In this document: positions 34,454 through 43,300 of the stretch, piece after piece
Numbering within the stretch: position 1 is the first letter of the stretch
Layout: each line of letters starts with the position of its first letter
NCBI RefSeq assembly: GCF_002160755.1
Contig: NZ_NFLE01000033.1
Location: 1 to 45,024, forward strand
Direction of reading: 5' to 3'
DNA from: Lachnoclostridium sp. An14
GTDB taxonomy: Bacteria > Bacillota > Clostridia > Lachnospirales > Lachnospiraceae
Length of the DNA stretch: 45,024 nucleotides
The notes under the pieces: model-generated
Databases searched by the model: none
Told to the model about the DNA's origin: nothing
Seen by the model: only the letters and a program-made list of their open reading frames with translations
Translations under genes and position numbers: made by a program

Positions 34454-35668
34454 TTAGCCTGTAGCGCCGACCTTCTGCTGAAGCACCTTGATCGCCTCAG
34501 GAAGCACAAGCTTACCATCCACTCTCTGGTTTCCAAGAAAACCAACCTGACCATTTGCAGCATAAAGCTCGTTGAGACGTTTAAAGTTTCTGCCCTGTCT
34601 GTCTGCAATCCAGTAGTAGCTGAAATCACCAAATGCGATTGTCTTTGCTCCAGCCGCTGCCGTAGGCATATAAGCAGAGGTTACTACAGGTCTTCCAAGG
34701 ATCGTGTCCGGAGTACCGGCAACTAAGGAAGGCTGCCATAAGTACTGATTGTTATTATCCTTAAGCTTTCTGATTGCCTTGATTGTAGCATCATTCAATA
34801 CCCAAACTGCCTTCTTGCGATAGAGAGACTTCAGACTATAGAATAAATCGATAGCTTCATCTGCAGTAATGGCTGTGGCACTCGCTGCCGTAACACCAAT
34901 CTCAGCACCACCGTTTGTTGCAAGAATACCAAGAGGCTTACCTGTACCATCACCATTGAAGAAGGAATCTTCCTCTCTGGCACCGATACGTCTTGCAAAC
35001 TCTCTGCTGATGTAGCTTTCCAGATCAAAGGCACTGTCATTAAGAAGCTCCTCAGAAATCTTAATCATAGTACCAAGCTTGTAAGCACCAATAGATACCT
35101 GCGTGAATGCATCATCGTCTTCCTGATAAAGACCTTCTTCGTCAATCCAGGAAGCTTCTCCTTTAGTTGCCACAACCGGAATCTTTCTGTCACCAGAGGA
35201 AGTATTGATAATCTTCGCAAGAGTACGAAATACGTTCTCCTCTTCCAAAGCTTCAACCAGTGTATGTTCAAATTCATCAGGAACTAAATAACCTCCTTCA
35301 GAATCTGTACCTACCTGCAATGCATTGTACACTGCTGCAGAAGGAGCCTTGGCTCTCATGGCATTCCAGAAGGAACCCTTGTACTCATCAGAAGCACGAC
35401 CTGTCTTTTCATCCTTACCCATCTTTGCACCCGGCTTTCCGACAATTAGAGTGCTGGTAGCCTTAGAAAGCTATACATCAATCGCAGCCTGTCTCTCCAG
35501 TCTCTCAATCTCCTTACCTAAATTCATAACATCCTGTTCCATCTTGTCATAGGTCGCAGTATCTTCCTCGGAGAGCATACCGTCTGCGCCTCTCTTGGCA
35601 TCTAAAAACGCTTTTGCTGCATCCCAGGCCTTTGCTCTTTTTTCTCTAAGTTCTAAAATCTTACTCAT
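34454..35668 (-). pseudogene. HK97-type major capsid protein interrupted by an in-frame amber codon
   Basis: The gene starts at ATG 35668 (GGAGGA site). It encodes the Lys/Glu-rich delta domain, 65 residues ending IDV, and then meets TAG (35471-35473). The same frame continues LSKATST into the full capsid body, with LVPDEFEHTLVEALEEENVF, GDGTGKPLGIL and TILGRPV motifs, to the stop at 34454. Undamaged length would be about 404 codons. A single base change, for example GAG to TAG, explains it. Reinitiation at ATG 35422 would give a shell protein without the scaffold domain. Confidence 0.88.
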
Positions 35669-35709
35669 AATGAAAATCCTCCATTTTCTAAAATGTAAAT
35701 AGCCCACTA

Positions 35710-36444
35710 TCAATGTGATAACAAGCTCAGTCTCTTCTCCAGCTGATCTACCGGAGTACGTTTCTCTGTCTTTTGTTTCGGTGGGATAAGCTTGGACAAC
35801 ATAGAATTTGTCACAGCCTGTCTCGAAAACATAACTACTCCAACTTTAATGTCCTCTTCTGTTTCTCCACCAGTTACACCTTCCTGCCCCTCGGCAAAAA
35901 GAATCTTATCTGCAAAGCCAAGCTCTACTGCCTTTTTCGCATTGAACCAGCTCTCTGCATCCATAAGCTTTGAAATCTTGTCCCTGGAAAGCCCAGTCTT
36001 AATCTCATAGGCATTCATGATGGACTCCTTTACTTCGTCCAACATCTTCACCGCCTTCTTCATTTCCTCGGAATCTCCGATTGCGATCGTGGCCGGATTA
36101 TGAATCATCATCATTGCCACAGGACTCATTTCGACAGTTGTGCCAGCCATTGCAATCACGGATGCAGCCGAAGCCGCAAGACCATCAATCTTAACTGTCA
36201 CATCGTATGGATAATCCATCAGCATGTTGCAAATCTGGGTTGCGGCAAACACATCACCGCCAGGGCTGTTAATCCATACAGAAATCGGACCTGTACCACT
36301 TTCAAGCTCATCCTTAAAAATCTTCGGTGTTACCTCATCCCCATACCAGGTTTCATCTGATATTTCTCCATTCAAAAAGATCGTTCTCATCATAGAGCCG
36401 CTCTCATCCTGATTCTTTATCCAGTTCCAAAACTTTCGTTTCAT
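35710..36444 (-). CDS. Phage head maturation protease, ClpP-like
   Basis: This is a 244-residue serine protease of the ClpP fold. Ser92 is in GLAASAASV, His115 in MMIHNP, and the INSPGGDVFAA motif lies at 59-69. It would process the capsid scaffold domain. It overlaps the portal gene by 4 bases. Its C-terminal 60 residues are charged and not family-conserved. Confidence 0.9.
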   Translation of the reverse strand: MKRKFWNWIKNQDESGSMMRTIFLNGEISDETWYGDEVTPKIFKDELESGTGPISVWINSPGGDVFAATQICNMLMDYPYDVTVKIDGLAASAASVIAMAGTTVEMSPVAMMMIHNPATIAIGDSEEMKKAVKMLDEVKESIMNAYEIKTGLSRDKISKLMDAESWFNAKKAVELGFADKILFAEGQEGVTGGETEEDIKVGVVMFSRQAVTNSMLSKLIPPKQKTEKRTPVDQLEKRLSLLSH

Positions 36445-37769
36445 CGCATACCTCCATATTTTTTATTCTGCTGACCACCTTCATCTGGTGGTTGCCCTTT
36501 CTTCTGCTCTGGCACAGCATCATCCGACGTACTGCCACCATCTGCAGCAAAGATACCTGCATCCTCCAATTTGGTCATATTTCCATTGATAAGATAAAGG
36601 TCACCACCTGCCTCTGCAGGAATGCGGTCAAGATTCTCAAGCTCGCGGATATCATTTGCTGACATCCAGCCCTTCTGTCTTGCTGTCACATACCCGGCCA
36701 TTCGGCTTTGGTAATCACCTCGAAGCAAACCGTCCACATTGAACTTAAAGAAATACTTCTTTTTCTCTTCCGGTGTAAGAAGGGCTCTAACCATCGCCTG
36801 CTCCCATCTTGCCACCCACGGATCCAAGGTGTACTTCACAAACTCCAAGGACTGCTGCTCAATATTAGAAAAGCTCGACTTCTCCAGATCACCCACCATA
36901 TGTGGCGGCACTCTGAAGATTCGAGCTATCTCATCAATCTGAAATTTCCTTGTTTCCAAAAACTGTGCTTCATTCGGACTGATGGAAATCGGTGTATATT
37001 TCATACCTTCTTCCAACACAGCCACTTTGTTTGCATTGGCAGAACCACCAAAGGTTGCCTGCCAGCTTTCCCTTACTCTGCTTGGATCTTTGATAGTACC
37101 CGGATGCTCTAACACACCAGATGGAGCAGCACCATTTGCAAAGAATTTAGCACCATATTCTTCACAGGCGATTGCCATACCGATTGCATTCTTTGCCATC
37201 GCAATCGGACTATATCCCACCAGACCGTCAAAGCCTAAGCCCGGAATGTGAAGTACATCCTGTTCCTGCAATCTTACCGATGTTCCCTTCATGGTATGCG
37301 CATCATCTGAACTAAGATAGTACTCATAATAAATCTGGCCATCCTGGTCACGATTCACTTCCATCCTGTCGGGCATCAGCGGGTACAGAGCAATAATCTC
37401 CCCTCTCGCATTCCTGATAATCTGACTGTATGCATTACCCCACAGAAGTAAATGTGTCATCAAGGTCTCACGGAATACAAAGGAAGTCATCTCTGGATTC
37501 GGTTCATCATGGAGCAAAAAATAAAGCGGATGATCCACCGCCTTTTCCTTACCACTATCTGCATTGTATCTGTAAAACTGCAGTGGCAAACTTGCCACAG
37601 CCTCTGACAAGATCCTCACACAGGAGTACACCGCCGTCATCTGCATCGCAGTTCTCTCATTTACCCTCTTACCGGAAGTCGAACCACCCATAAAGAAGGA
37701 ATACGCACTTCCTGATGTTCTGTTTGCGGGAGCATCCCTGCCCCGGAATATATTACTCAAAAATCCCAT
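36441..37769 (-). CDS. Phage portal protein, HK97 family
   Basis: The 442 residues begin MGFLSNIFRGRD and include TAVYSCVRILSEAVASLPL and PPHMVGDLEKSSFSNIEQQ, both hallmarks of HK97-type portals. Portal rings are the DNA channel of the head. The C terminus is Gln/Gly-rich. The AAGGAGG site precedes the ATG. Frame appears intact. Confidence 0.94.
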   Translation of the reverse strand: MGFLSNIFRGRDAPANRTSGSAYSFFMGGSTSGKRVNERTAMQMTAVYSCVRILSEAVASLPLQFYRYNADSGKEKAVDHPLYFLLHDEPNPEMTSFVFRETLMTHLLLWGNAYSQIIRNARGEIIALYPLMPDRMEVNRDQDGQIYYEYYLSSDDAHTMKGTSVRLQEQDVLHIPGLGFDGLVGYSPIAMAKNAIGMAIACEEYGAKFFANGAAPSGVLEHPGTIKDPSRVRESWQATFGGSANANKVAVLEEGMKYTPISISPNEAQFLETRKFQIDEIARIFRVPPHMVGDLEKSSFSNIEQQSLEFVKYTLDPWVARWEQAMVRALLTPEEKKKYFFKFNVDGLLRGDYQSRMAGYVTARQKGWMSANDIRELENLDRIPAEAGGDLYLINGNMTKLEDAGIFAADGGSTSDDAVPEQKKGQPPDEGGQQNKKYGGMR

Positions 37770-37781
37770 AAAGCCTCCTTA

Positions 37782-39407
37782 TCAAAACACCAATAGCCCT
37801 CTTGTATCATAGACACTTCCGCTTTCGCCATCATGTCTGACTGCTCTATCCAAAGCCATGATTGCAGCAACAATGCCATCAATCTTTTCTTTCGATTTCG
37901 CTTTCGTCACCTTTATATTTCCGGCTGGATCTGTATCAACTACTACATTTCCTGCCATCCACCTCATTACCGGATGACCGCCATGAATAATCTTTCCTTC
38001 CATAAGCAGTCTGTAAAATTCCTTCGTCGGAGCTGACATAGAAGCAAAGCCCTGTCCAAAAGGCACCATTGTAAAACCATTATCTTCCAGATTCTGGATC
38101 ACATGAGTCGCATTCCATCTATCCACTGCGATTTCCAAAATGTGATACTTCTCCGATAAGTCCATGATGAACTTCTCGATGAAATCATAATGAATCACAT
38201 TTCCTTCGGTAGACATGATGTAGCCCTGTTTTTCCCAGATGTCATATGGTACAGAATTAGCCTTCACTCTTCTTGGAATGGTTTCCTCAGGAATCCAGAA
38301 GTACGGCAAAAGTACATACTTCTCATCTTCATTCCTTGGTGGAAATATCAGTACCAATGCTGTAATATCTCCGGTACTGGATAAGTCCAGGCCCGCATAG
38401 CAATCTCTGCCAGCAAGCGCATCCATATCAATCGGCTCATTGCCTCTCATATAAATCGCATCAGGAATCCATGCAACGGTCGAACTGACCCACATATTGC
38501 ATCGAAGCCATTTGAATATGACTTCATCAGCTGGGTTCTGCTTTGCTTCTCTATACGCATCCCTCAACCTTTCAATATCAACGGTATATCCAAGAGAAGG
38601 ATTGACCTTGTACCAATTCGCTTCATCTTCCCAGTCCTCATCATCCTTAAGCCCGTAAACCACAGGATAGAAAGTCGGGTCCACACGTCTGCCTTCCAGA
38701 ATATCCACCGCCTTCGTATGAAGCTCATATGCAATAGAATGTCTGTCATTGCCTGCAGTCGTGATAATAAAATGCAACGGATTCTGTCTTGCATCCGACG
38801 AACCCTTGGTAAGTACATCATATAACTGCCTATTCGGCTGGGTATGAATTTCATCAAATACCAAGCCACTTACCGAAAATCCATGCTTACCACCAACCTC
38901 AGCCGACAGCACCTGATAGTAGCCGGCATTACTGTAATTCACAATACGCTTGGTGGCTCCCATCAGCTTGTTTCTTTTCATCAAAGCCGGTGACATCTCC
39001 ACCATCTGTTTCGCCACATCAAATACAATAGATGCCTGCTGACGGTCAGCTGCTGCACCATACACTTCCGCACTTGGCTCATTGTCTGCATATAATAAAT
39101 AAAGAGCGACAGCCGCAGCCAATTCACTCTTTCCTACCTTCTTACATATTTCCACAAACGCAGTACGAAACTGCCTGTTCCCATCTGGTTTTACAATTCC
39201 AAAAATATCTCTTATAAGTTGCTCCTGCCACGGCAACAGCCAGAATGGTGTTCCGGCCCATTTGCCTTTCGTGTGGCAAAGATTCTCAATAAAAGTAACT
39301 GCTCTGTCCGCTTTCTTCTTGTCATAGTGAGAAGTCGGAAGCATAAACTGAGAAGGTTTATAATTCTTAAGCTTTGGATATCCCTTTGGTCTTAGTTCCT
39401 TTGCCAT
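37782..39407 (-). CDS. terL: Phage terminase large subunit
   Basis: The 541-residue packaging motor has an ATPase domain with the Walker A-like CKKVGKSELA (88-97) and Walker B in SGLVFDEIHTQPNR. A C-terminal nuclease domain follows (CYAGLDLSSTGDITALVLIF; VDRWNATHVIQ). It is the HK97/phi-105-like type that pairs with P27 small terminases. Its ATG overlaps the small-subunit stop (TAATG). Confidence 0.95.
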   Translation of the reverse strand: MAKELRPKGYPKLKNYKPSQFMLPTSHYDKKKADRAVTFIENLCHTKGKWAGTPFWLLPWQEQLIRDIFGIVKPDGNRQFRTAFVEICKKVGKSELAAAVALYLLYADNEPSAEVYGAAADRQQASIVFDVAKQMVEMSPALMKRNKLMGATKRIVNYSNAGYYQVLSAEVGGKHGFSVSGLVFDEIHTQPNRQLYDVLTKGSSDARQNPLHFIITTAGNDRHSIAYELHTKAVDILEGRRVDPTFYPVVYGLKDDEDWEDEANWYKVNPSLGYTVDIERLRDAYREAKQNPADEVIFKWLRCNMWVSSTVAWIPDAIYMRGNEPIDMDALAGRDCYAGLDLSSTGDITALVLIFPPRNEDEKYVLLPYFWIPEETIPRRVKANSVPYDIWEKQGYIMSTEGNVIHYDFIEKFIMDLSEKYHILEIAVDRWNATHVIQNLEDNGFTMVPFGQGFASMSAPTKEFYRLLMEGKIIHGGHPVMRWMAGNVVVDTDPAGNIKVTKAKSKEKIDGIVAAIMALDRAVRHDGESGSVYDTRGLLVF

Positions 39408-39877
39408 TAAGAATCACCCCCAAGCAATGCCTCCATCTCATCTTCCGGCTCCTTACCCTTTGTACTACCAGCCACAATACGTGATCTGGATGAAGGCGTA
39501 AGCCCAAACTCGGATGCCGCCTGTAGCATTAACTTCTGATTTGTATTTGCAATACCAACCCAAGATGTCTGCTGCTGATATCCTTTATCCGTTTCAAAAG
39601 TCGACCCCCCAGAATCAATATGCTCCTGAGTTTCCTTCCATCTGGCATAAGACTGACAATATGCAGCAAATGCGGCCATGTCCACTTCTGTAAGAACCCC
39701 CATCTGATTCATCAAGTCAGCCAGGCGTTCCCACTCTTTCTTAGCCTCAGGTAATAACCATTCCGGACAGTTGGGCATTCCCTTTGCCGGAATTGGCTCT
39801 TTTGTATTCAATTTTCTCTTACCAGGATTACCCTCCAACTTCTTTACTGCTGTAGGCTTTGGCTTTCTTCCTGCCAT
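39407..39877 (-). CDS. terS: Phage terminase small subunit, P27 family
   Basis: The 156 residues start MAGRKPKPTAVKKLEGNPGK, the classic P27-family opening, and contain FAAYCQSYARWKE and NTNQKLMLQAASEFGLTPSSRSR. It recognises phage DNA at cos. I chose the ATG at 39877, seven bases after AAGGAGGG; an ATG two codons earlier is too close to the site. Confidence 0.9.
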   Translation of the reverse strand: MAGRKPKPTAVKKLEGNPGKRKLNTKEPIPAKGMPNCPEWLLPEAKKEWERLADLMNQMGVLTEVDMAAFAAYCQSYARWKETQEHIDSGGSTFETDKGYQQQTSWVGIANTNQKLMLQAASEFGLTPSSRSRIVAGSTKGKEPEDEMEALLGGDS

Positions 39878-39912
39878 GGTCATACCCTCCTTCCTTAATT
39901 TTTTGCATAAGA

Positions 39913-39946
39913 AAAGCCCTGAAGGATTTCTTTTCCTCAAGGCTTT
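39913..39946 (-). terminator. Terminator hairpin after the PIN-like gene (direct repeat copy 1)
   Basis: On the minus strand AAAGCCTTGAGGA pairs with TCCTTCAGGGCTTT, followed by TCTTATG. It closes the XRE-ImmA-PIN transcript. Nearly the same sequence recurs at 42749-42774 in the same orientation. Confidence 0.75.
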
Positions 39947-39966
39947 GTTACATACTATCTAACATA

Positions 39967-40773
39967 TTACTTTATGTATTGCAAATCTCCGTTCCGCAAC
40001 ATCTGAAACTTTTCATCATATATCTCATCAAACACTTGTTTAATCGGCACACTATCTCGTTGGTGACCAGATATCGACCAAACCTTATATTCCGTCTGCT
40101 TCTTCAAAAACGCAGATAAATGATCGTAATATTCCTGCATTTCAGATTTTTTCTTTCCCATCTTCATCAGCTTATAGAATACACCTAAGATACTGATACA
40201 ATGAACCGGCGTTTCTAAACTTGCAATACTCTGTCTTGCTTTAAAATCATCTGAACAGAATATATACACCCGATTACCATACAGCACTTCCATCATTTGA
40301 ATTAATACATAGGTCTTTTTCTCGCCTAGTCCCTTTTTATGTGGAACATTATCATCACAATCTTTTAATGCCGCCAAAAAGGCCTCAACATCGTTCAGGT
40401 TCTCCATCTCATTCAAAGAACCATAGTACTGTTTATAAAAATTGACATTAAAAGTATCGCAACTCGTTTCCAGTAACTCTAAATATACGCTTGTTGCTTC
40501 TTCTCCGTATATTTTTCCTAATTCACTTATGATCTCTCGATCCGAATACAATTTCACTTTTCCTGCTTTAATTTTCTCTTCAAGCCAAGGATTCGGATCC
40601 GGATTCAGTTCATGTCTGCTCAGTTCTTTCTTTATCATTTCATGACAGAAAAACTCATACTCCGCAAATTCCATTACAAAGTCTGTCAGCGTATGATTTT
40701 TTGCATTTCTTGCTAAATGTGATTTATACAAAAAGTCAGTATCCAGCAAGGCATATTTTTTGTCCATTTCCAT
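39967..40773 (-). CDS. PIN-like nuclease domain protein
   Basis: This 268-residue protein is not a member of a family I can name. It has a PIN-type layout of acidic residues: D11/D13 after a hydrophobic strand (ALLDTDFLY), E50 (MIKKELSRHE), E151 (GLGEKKTYVLI) and D175/D176 after another strand (VYIFCSDDFKAR). This suggests a metal-dependent RNase. The C-terminal 80 residues are Lys-rich. The ATG at 40773 follows GAGGTA. It is the third gene of a unit with an ImmA-type peptidase and an XRE regulator, 10 bases after the former, which points to a controlled toxin or defence effector. Confidence 0.72.
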   Translation of the reverse strand: MEMDKKYALLDTDFLYKSHLARNAKNHTLTDFVMEFAEYEFFCHEMIKKELSRHELNPDPNPWLEEKIKAGKVKLYSDREIISELGKIYGEEATSVYLELLETSCDTFNVNFYKQYYGSLNEMENLNDVEAFLAALKDCDDNVPHKKGLGEKKTYVLIQMMEVLYGNRVYIFCSDDFKARQSIASLETPVHCISILGVFYKLMKMGKKKSEMQEYYDHLSAFLKKQTEYKVWSISGHQRDSVPIKQVFDEIYDEKFQMLRNGDLQYIK

Positions 40774-40783
40774 AGGCACTACC

Positions 40784-41602
40784 TCACTGTTTTCTTAAAC
40801 TTTTCATAATTTCACTCAATCTGCTCTTATCACTTGCTAACCGTTCATCGCGAACAGCATCCAACTGCTCCACATCATACATCAATTCAGGTAAGCTTCC
40901 AAATCTAATGAAATCCTTAGGTATCTCCTGCCAGCGTGCAGCTTTTCCCGTAAGTTCCATTTGCCTGCAAATTTCCTTTTCTTCAACTTGCAAAAGATTC
41001 TTTGCAGCTTTAACATCAATCTTGTTTTCCTCCAAGAGACGAAGTACCGCTGCCTTATAAGGAATTGCAAAAATGTCCATTATCTTAAGCACTGTCTGCA
41101 CTGAAATATCTTTATATGACAAATTGTACACATCCGTCTGCTCATCAAGCCGCTCCTTTGGAGCCAGTAAAATAGCTGCAAAAGCATTTGCTTCCATATC
41201 CTCAATCTCTTTTGCTTCTTCATCTATAATACCAGATGCCAAAATTGACCCAGATTGTAATAATGCGGAATCATGCTCCTCGAAATAGCAATAAATATGA
41301 TACAATTCATGTGCTGTTGCAAATATCTGCTTTGATAATGGCAATGCAGAATTAACCATAACAAACATTCTTCCTTTACGAATGAAAGTACATGCACACA
41401 AATCGGCATCTTCAATAGGATATCTCAGCATATCAAAGGGCATATCATGTCGTGTCACATAATTCTCCAACACGTTGAAGATATCATCCTGAATAATATT
41501 ATTCTTATTATAGAGCGAATTAAAACTTGTTGCACATTCGCTTATTTTTGTATATTTCTTTCTGTCTTTAATATAAAGACTATTATCCAAAACTCGGCAC
41601 AT
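40784..41602 (-). CDS. ImmA/IrrE-type metallopeptidase
   Basis: The 272 residues carry the zinc site H98-E99-LY-H102 with the third ligand E137 in EDMEANAFAA, typical of ImmA/IrrE (DUF955) proteases. These usually cleave a cognate XRE repressor, as ImmA does to ImmR in ICEBs1. There is no HTH of its own; the XRE protein is encoded 4 bases upstream. The C-terminal ~90 residues are helical and could sense a signal. The ATG follows GGGAGG. Confidence 0.88.
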   Translation of the reverse strand: MCRVLDNSLYIKDRKKYTKISECATSFNSLYNKNNIIQDDIFNVLENYVTRHDMPFDMLRYPIEDADLCACTFIRKGRMFVMVNSALPLSKQIFATAHELYHIYCYFEEHDSALLQSGSILASGIIDEEAKEIEDMEANAFAAILLAPKERLDEQTDVYNLSYKDISVQTVLKIMDIFAIPYKAAVLRLLEENKIDVKAAKNLLQVEEKEICRQMELTGKAARWQEIPKDFIRFGSLPELMYDVEQLDAVRDERLASDKSRLSEIMKSLRKQ

Positions 41603-41606
41603 AGTT

Positions 41607-41984
41607 CTAAGCCTCCCATGGTTTCATCATTTCCTCAGCGTTTTCACGAGTACGTGCATAAAAACAAATAAGATTTGCAATCTCATCTGCAATTCCAAGT
41701 CCATCCCTTGCTTCCTGAGACTCCACCTTTCCCATAAAAGCCTTTACCGCATTCGTCTCTACAGCCGCTGCTGGGGGTTTAACAAGATTCTCCATGGAAG
41801 TACCCAGGAACTCCGAAATTTTCTGCAGTTCAATTGCATTAATCATCCTTCCACCGGTAAGCATCTTGCTTATCACTTGCTTGGACACCCCGAGATAGTC
41901 TGCAAGATCAATCTGCTTTTTTCCGTTCTGTTTCATAATATTCATTATATTGTTGCTAATAATCTCGCTTGCCTTTACCATCAT
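41607..41984 (-). CDS. XRE-family repressor
   Basis: The 125-residue protein has an N-terminal lambda-repressor-type HTH (about 16-62: KKQIDLADYLGVSKQVISKML) and a C-terminal helical part of unknown fold. The ATG at 41984 lies 5 bases after GGAGG. It is the first gene of the cassette and is followed by its likely protease. It ends with a TAG stop directly in front of the next ribosome binding site. It probably binds the repeated TGCGAATATA sites in its own promoter. Confidence 0.88.
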   Translation of the reverse strand: MMVKASEIISNNIMNIMKQNGKKQIDLADYLGVSKQVISKMLTGGRMINAIELQKISEFLGTSMENLVKPPAAAVETNAVKAFMGKVESQEARDGLGIADEIANLICFYARTRENAEEMMKPWEA

Positions 41985-42031
41985 CGTTACCTCCAACATA
42001 ATTCAAAGCATTTTCTCTCTTCTACACTTTC

Positions 42032-42060
42032 ATTATATTCGCAGTGCCAGAAAAAGTCAA
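42032..42060 (-). promoter_or_regulatory. Consensus promoter of the XRE-ImmA-PIN operon
   Basis: On the minus strand TTGACT (42055-42060), a 17-base spacer and perfect TATAAT (42032-42037) lie about 50 bases before the XRE start. The -10 box is inside a TGCGAATATA word (42034-42043) that recurs at 42104-42113, 70 bases upstream. Confidence 0.85.
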
Positions 42061-42103
42061 CGTTTTCTTGACTCCGCTTCTTTATTGCATTCTATTTTGT
42101 TCC

Positions 42104-42113
42104 TATATTCGCA
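42104..42113. promoter_or_regulatory. Second TGCGAATATA operator-like word
   Basis: This 10-base word is an exact direct copy of the one covering the -10 box (42034-42043). Seven helical turns separate the two, which would suit cooperative repressor binding and looping. It is not a palindrome. Confidence 0.45.
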
Positions 42114-42297
42114 ACACTTGTAGACTTAATAACATTGAAACAGCACGGTGGAACTTTTCAATAACATTACGAAAACTCTTTTTTACAATGATAGTATTAT
42201 TTGTTTTTCAAAAAAAGATACCTGCAACGACTTTTGAACATTACGATACATTGCATTTGCATAGTAATGTCCCCCATCTTTCATTTCGCGATTTTAC

Positions 42298-42325
42298 ACA
42301 GAAAAGGGGGCGCCGGTCTTGTAGC
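42298..42325. promoter_or_regulatory. Candidate cos region
   Basis: A GC-rich GGGGGCGCCGG word stands out in AT-rich DNA between the HNH gene and the terminase side of the prophage. In cos phages with P27/HK97-type terminases, cos normally lies beside the HNH gene. The identification is positional. The stretch 42114-42367 has no gene. Confidence 0.35.
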
Positions 42326-42367
42326 CTAAGGCCTGCGAAGATTCAAATACCCCCTACCCTCGCTTCA

Positions 42368-42727
42368 TCAGAACCGATATTCCTTAAATCTATCCTCGGT
42401 CATCGTCTTTACATTATGATGATGCTCACATAAAGGCTGCCAGTTCGACCTATCCCAGAAGAGTTTCTGGTCTCCACGATGCGGAACGATATGATCCACG
42501 ACAGTAGCCATAGTAACATGACCTTCTTCATAACATTTCACGCAGAATGGATTGCTCTCTAAGAACTTTCTTCTCTCACGCTGCCACTTGGCACCATAAC
42601 CACGCTCTGCTGCATGGGCTCTGTCCTTTGTGTGTAAAGGCTTATGTTCCTCGCAATACATCTGACCATGCGGAATAAGTGCTGCACAGCCAGGATGTTT
42701 ACACGATATATTCGGTCTTCTTGGCAT
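42368..42727 (-). CDS. Phage HNH endonuclease
   Basis: The 119-residue protein has two CxxC/CxxxH-type zinc elements and an HNH core (VVDHIVPHRG, NWQPLCEHHHNVKT). HNH proteins beside terminase assist cos cleavage and packaging in HK97-like phages. The ATG at 42727 follows AGGAGG by 5 bases. In this prophage it is separated from the small terminase by the XRE-ImmA-PIN cassette. Confidence 0.92.
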   Translation of the reverse strand: MPRRPNISCKHPGCAALIPHGQMYCEEHKPLHTKDRAHAAERGYGAKWQRERRKFLESNPFCVKCYEEGHVTMATVVDHIVPHRGDQKLFWDRSNWQPLCEHHHNVKTMTEDRFKEYRF

Positions 42728-42748
42728 ACGCACCTCCTACTAATTTGA

Positions 42749-42774
42749 GCCCTGAAGGATTACTCCCTCAAGGC
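42749..42774 (-). terminator. Hairpin before HNH (direct repeat copy 2)
   Basis: On the minus strand GCCTTGAGG and CCTTCAGGGC form the stem, the same as in the hairpin at 39913-39946. It follows the DUF1492 gene and precedes the HNH gene. The pair of hairpins brackets the HNH-cos-cassette segment. Confidence 0.65.
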
Positions 42775-42851
42775 GCTTTGTCTTGTCCTACTTTCGACAC
42801 TATCATAATAACATATATGCTTATGTCATGTTGGGTCAAAGTGTGCCAACC

Positions 42852-43268
42852 TTATTCTGGTACAACAAAATTATTTAATGCCGATGCATGGATACGATGT
42901 ACGGTTCTATAGGATACATTTAATTCATAGGAAATATCTTCCCAGCTTTCATTTTTCAGATAACGATACTTAAGAAGAAGTCTTTCCTCCGGATTCTCCA
43001 TTATCTCAATCGCACCATTAATTTCTGAACGAAGATCTACCAGTCTATTTATTTTGGTATCAATCCTCTGCTCATAATCCCATATCTTTTCAATGGTCTT
43101 AATAAATGGTGCTTCCAGATTTCTATTGGGATTTGTCCCAATCTTTTCTCCATAAGAACATCCTTGGATCGTGCCACGCATCTCGCGAAGCTGCTCCAGT
43201 TCCTTCACCTCAACCTGTATCTGTTTATCCAACAGGTACGCCTGCTTCAAATATTCCTTAGCTGTCAT
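42852..43268 (-). CDS. DUF1492 phage regulator with sigma-region-4-like HTH
   Basis: The 138-residue protein is helical, with a C-terminal HTH of sigma-70 region 4 type (ERLLLKYRYLKNESWEDISY and VSYRTVHRIHASAL). DUF1492/ArpU-type proteins sit just before HNH and terminase in Firmicutes phages and are thought to activate late genes. The ATG follows CGGAGG. Confidence 0.82.
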   Translation of the reverse strand: MTAKEYLKQAYLLDKQIQVEVKELEQLREMRGTIQGCSYGEKIGTNPNRNLEAPFIKTIEKIWDYEQRIDTKINRLVDLRSEINGAIEIMENPEERLLLKYRYLKNESWEDISYELNVSYRTVHRIHASALNNFVVPE

Positions 43269-43300
43269 AAGCCACCTCCGAAAAGTTATTTTCCTCGGAT

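Noticed and set aside
35471-35473. Amber recoding (alternative genetic code) in the prophage
   Set aside because: The XRE gene in the same prophage ends with TAG directly before the next ribosome binding site, so TAG acts as a normal stop; a point mutation is simpler.
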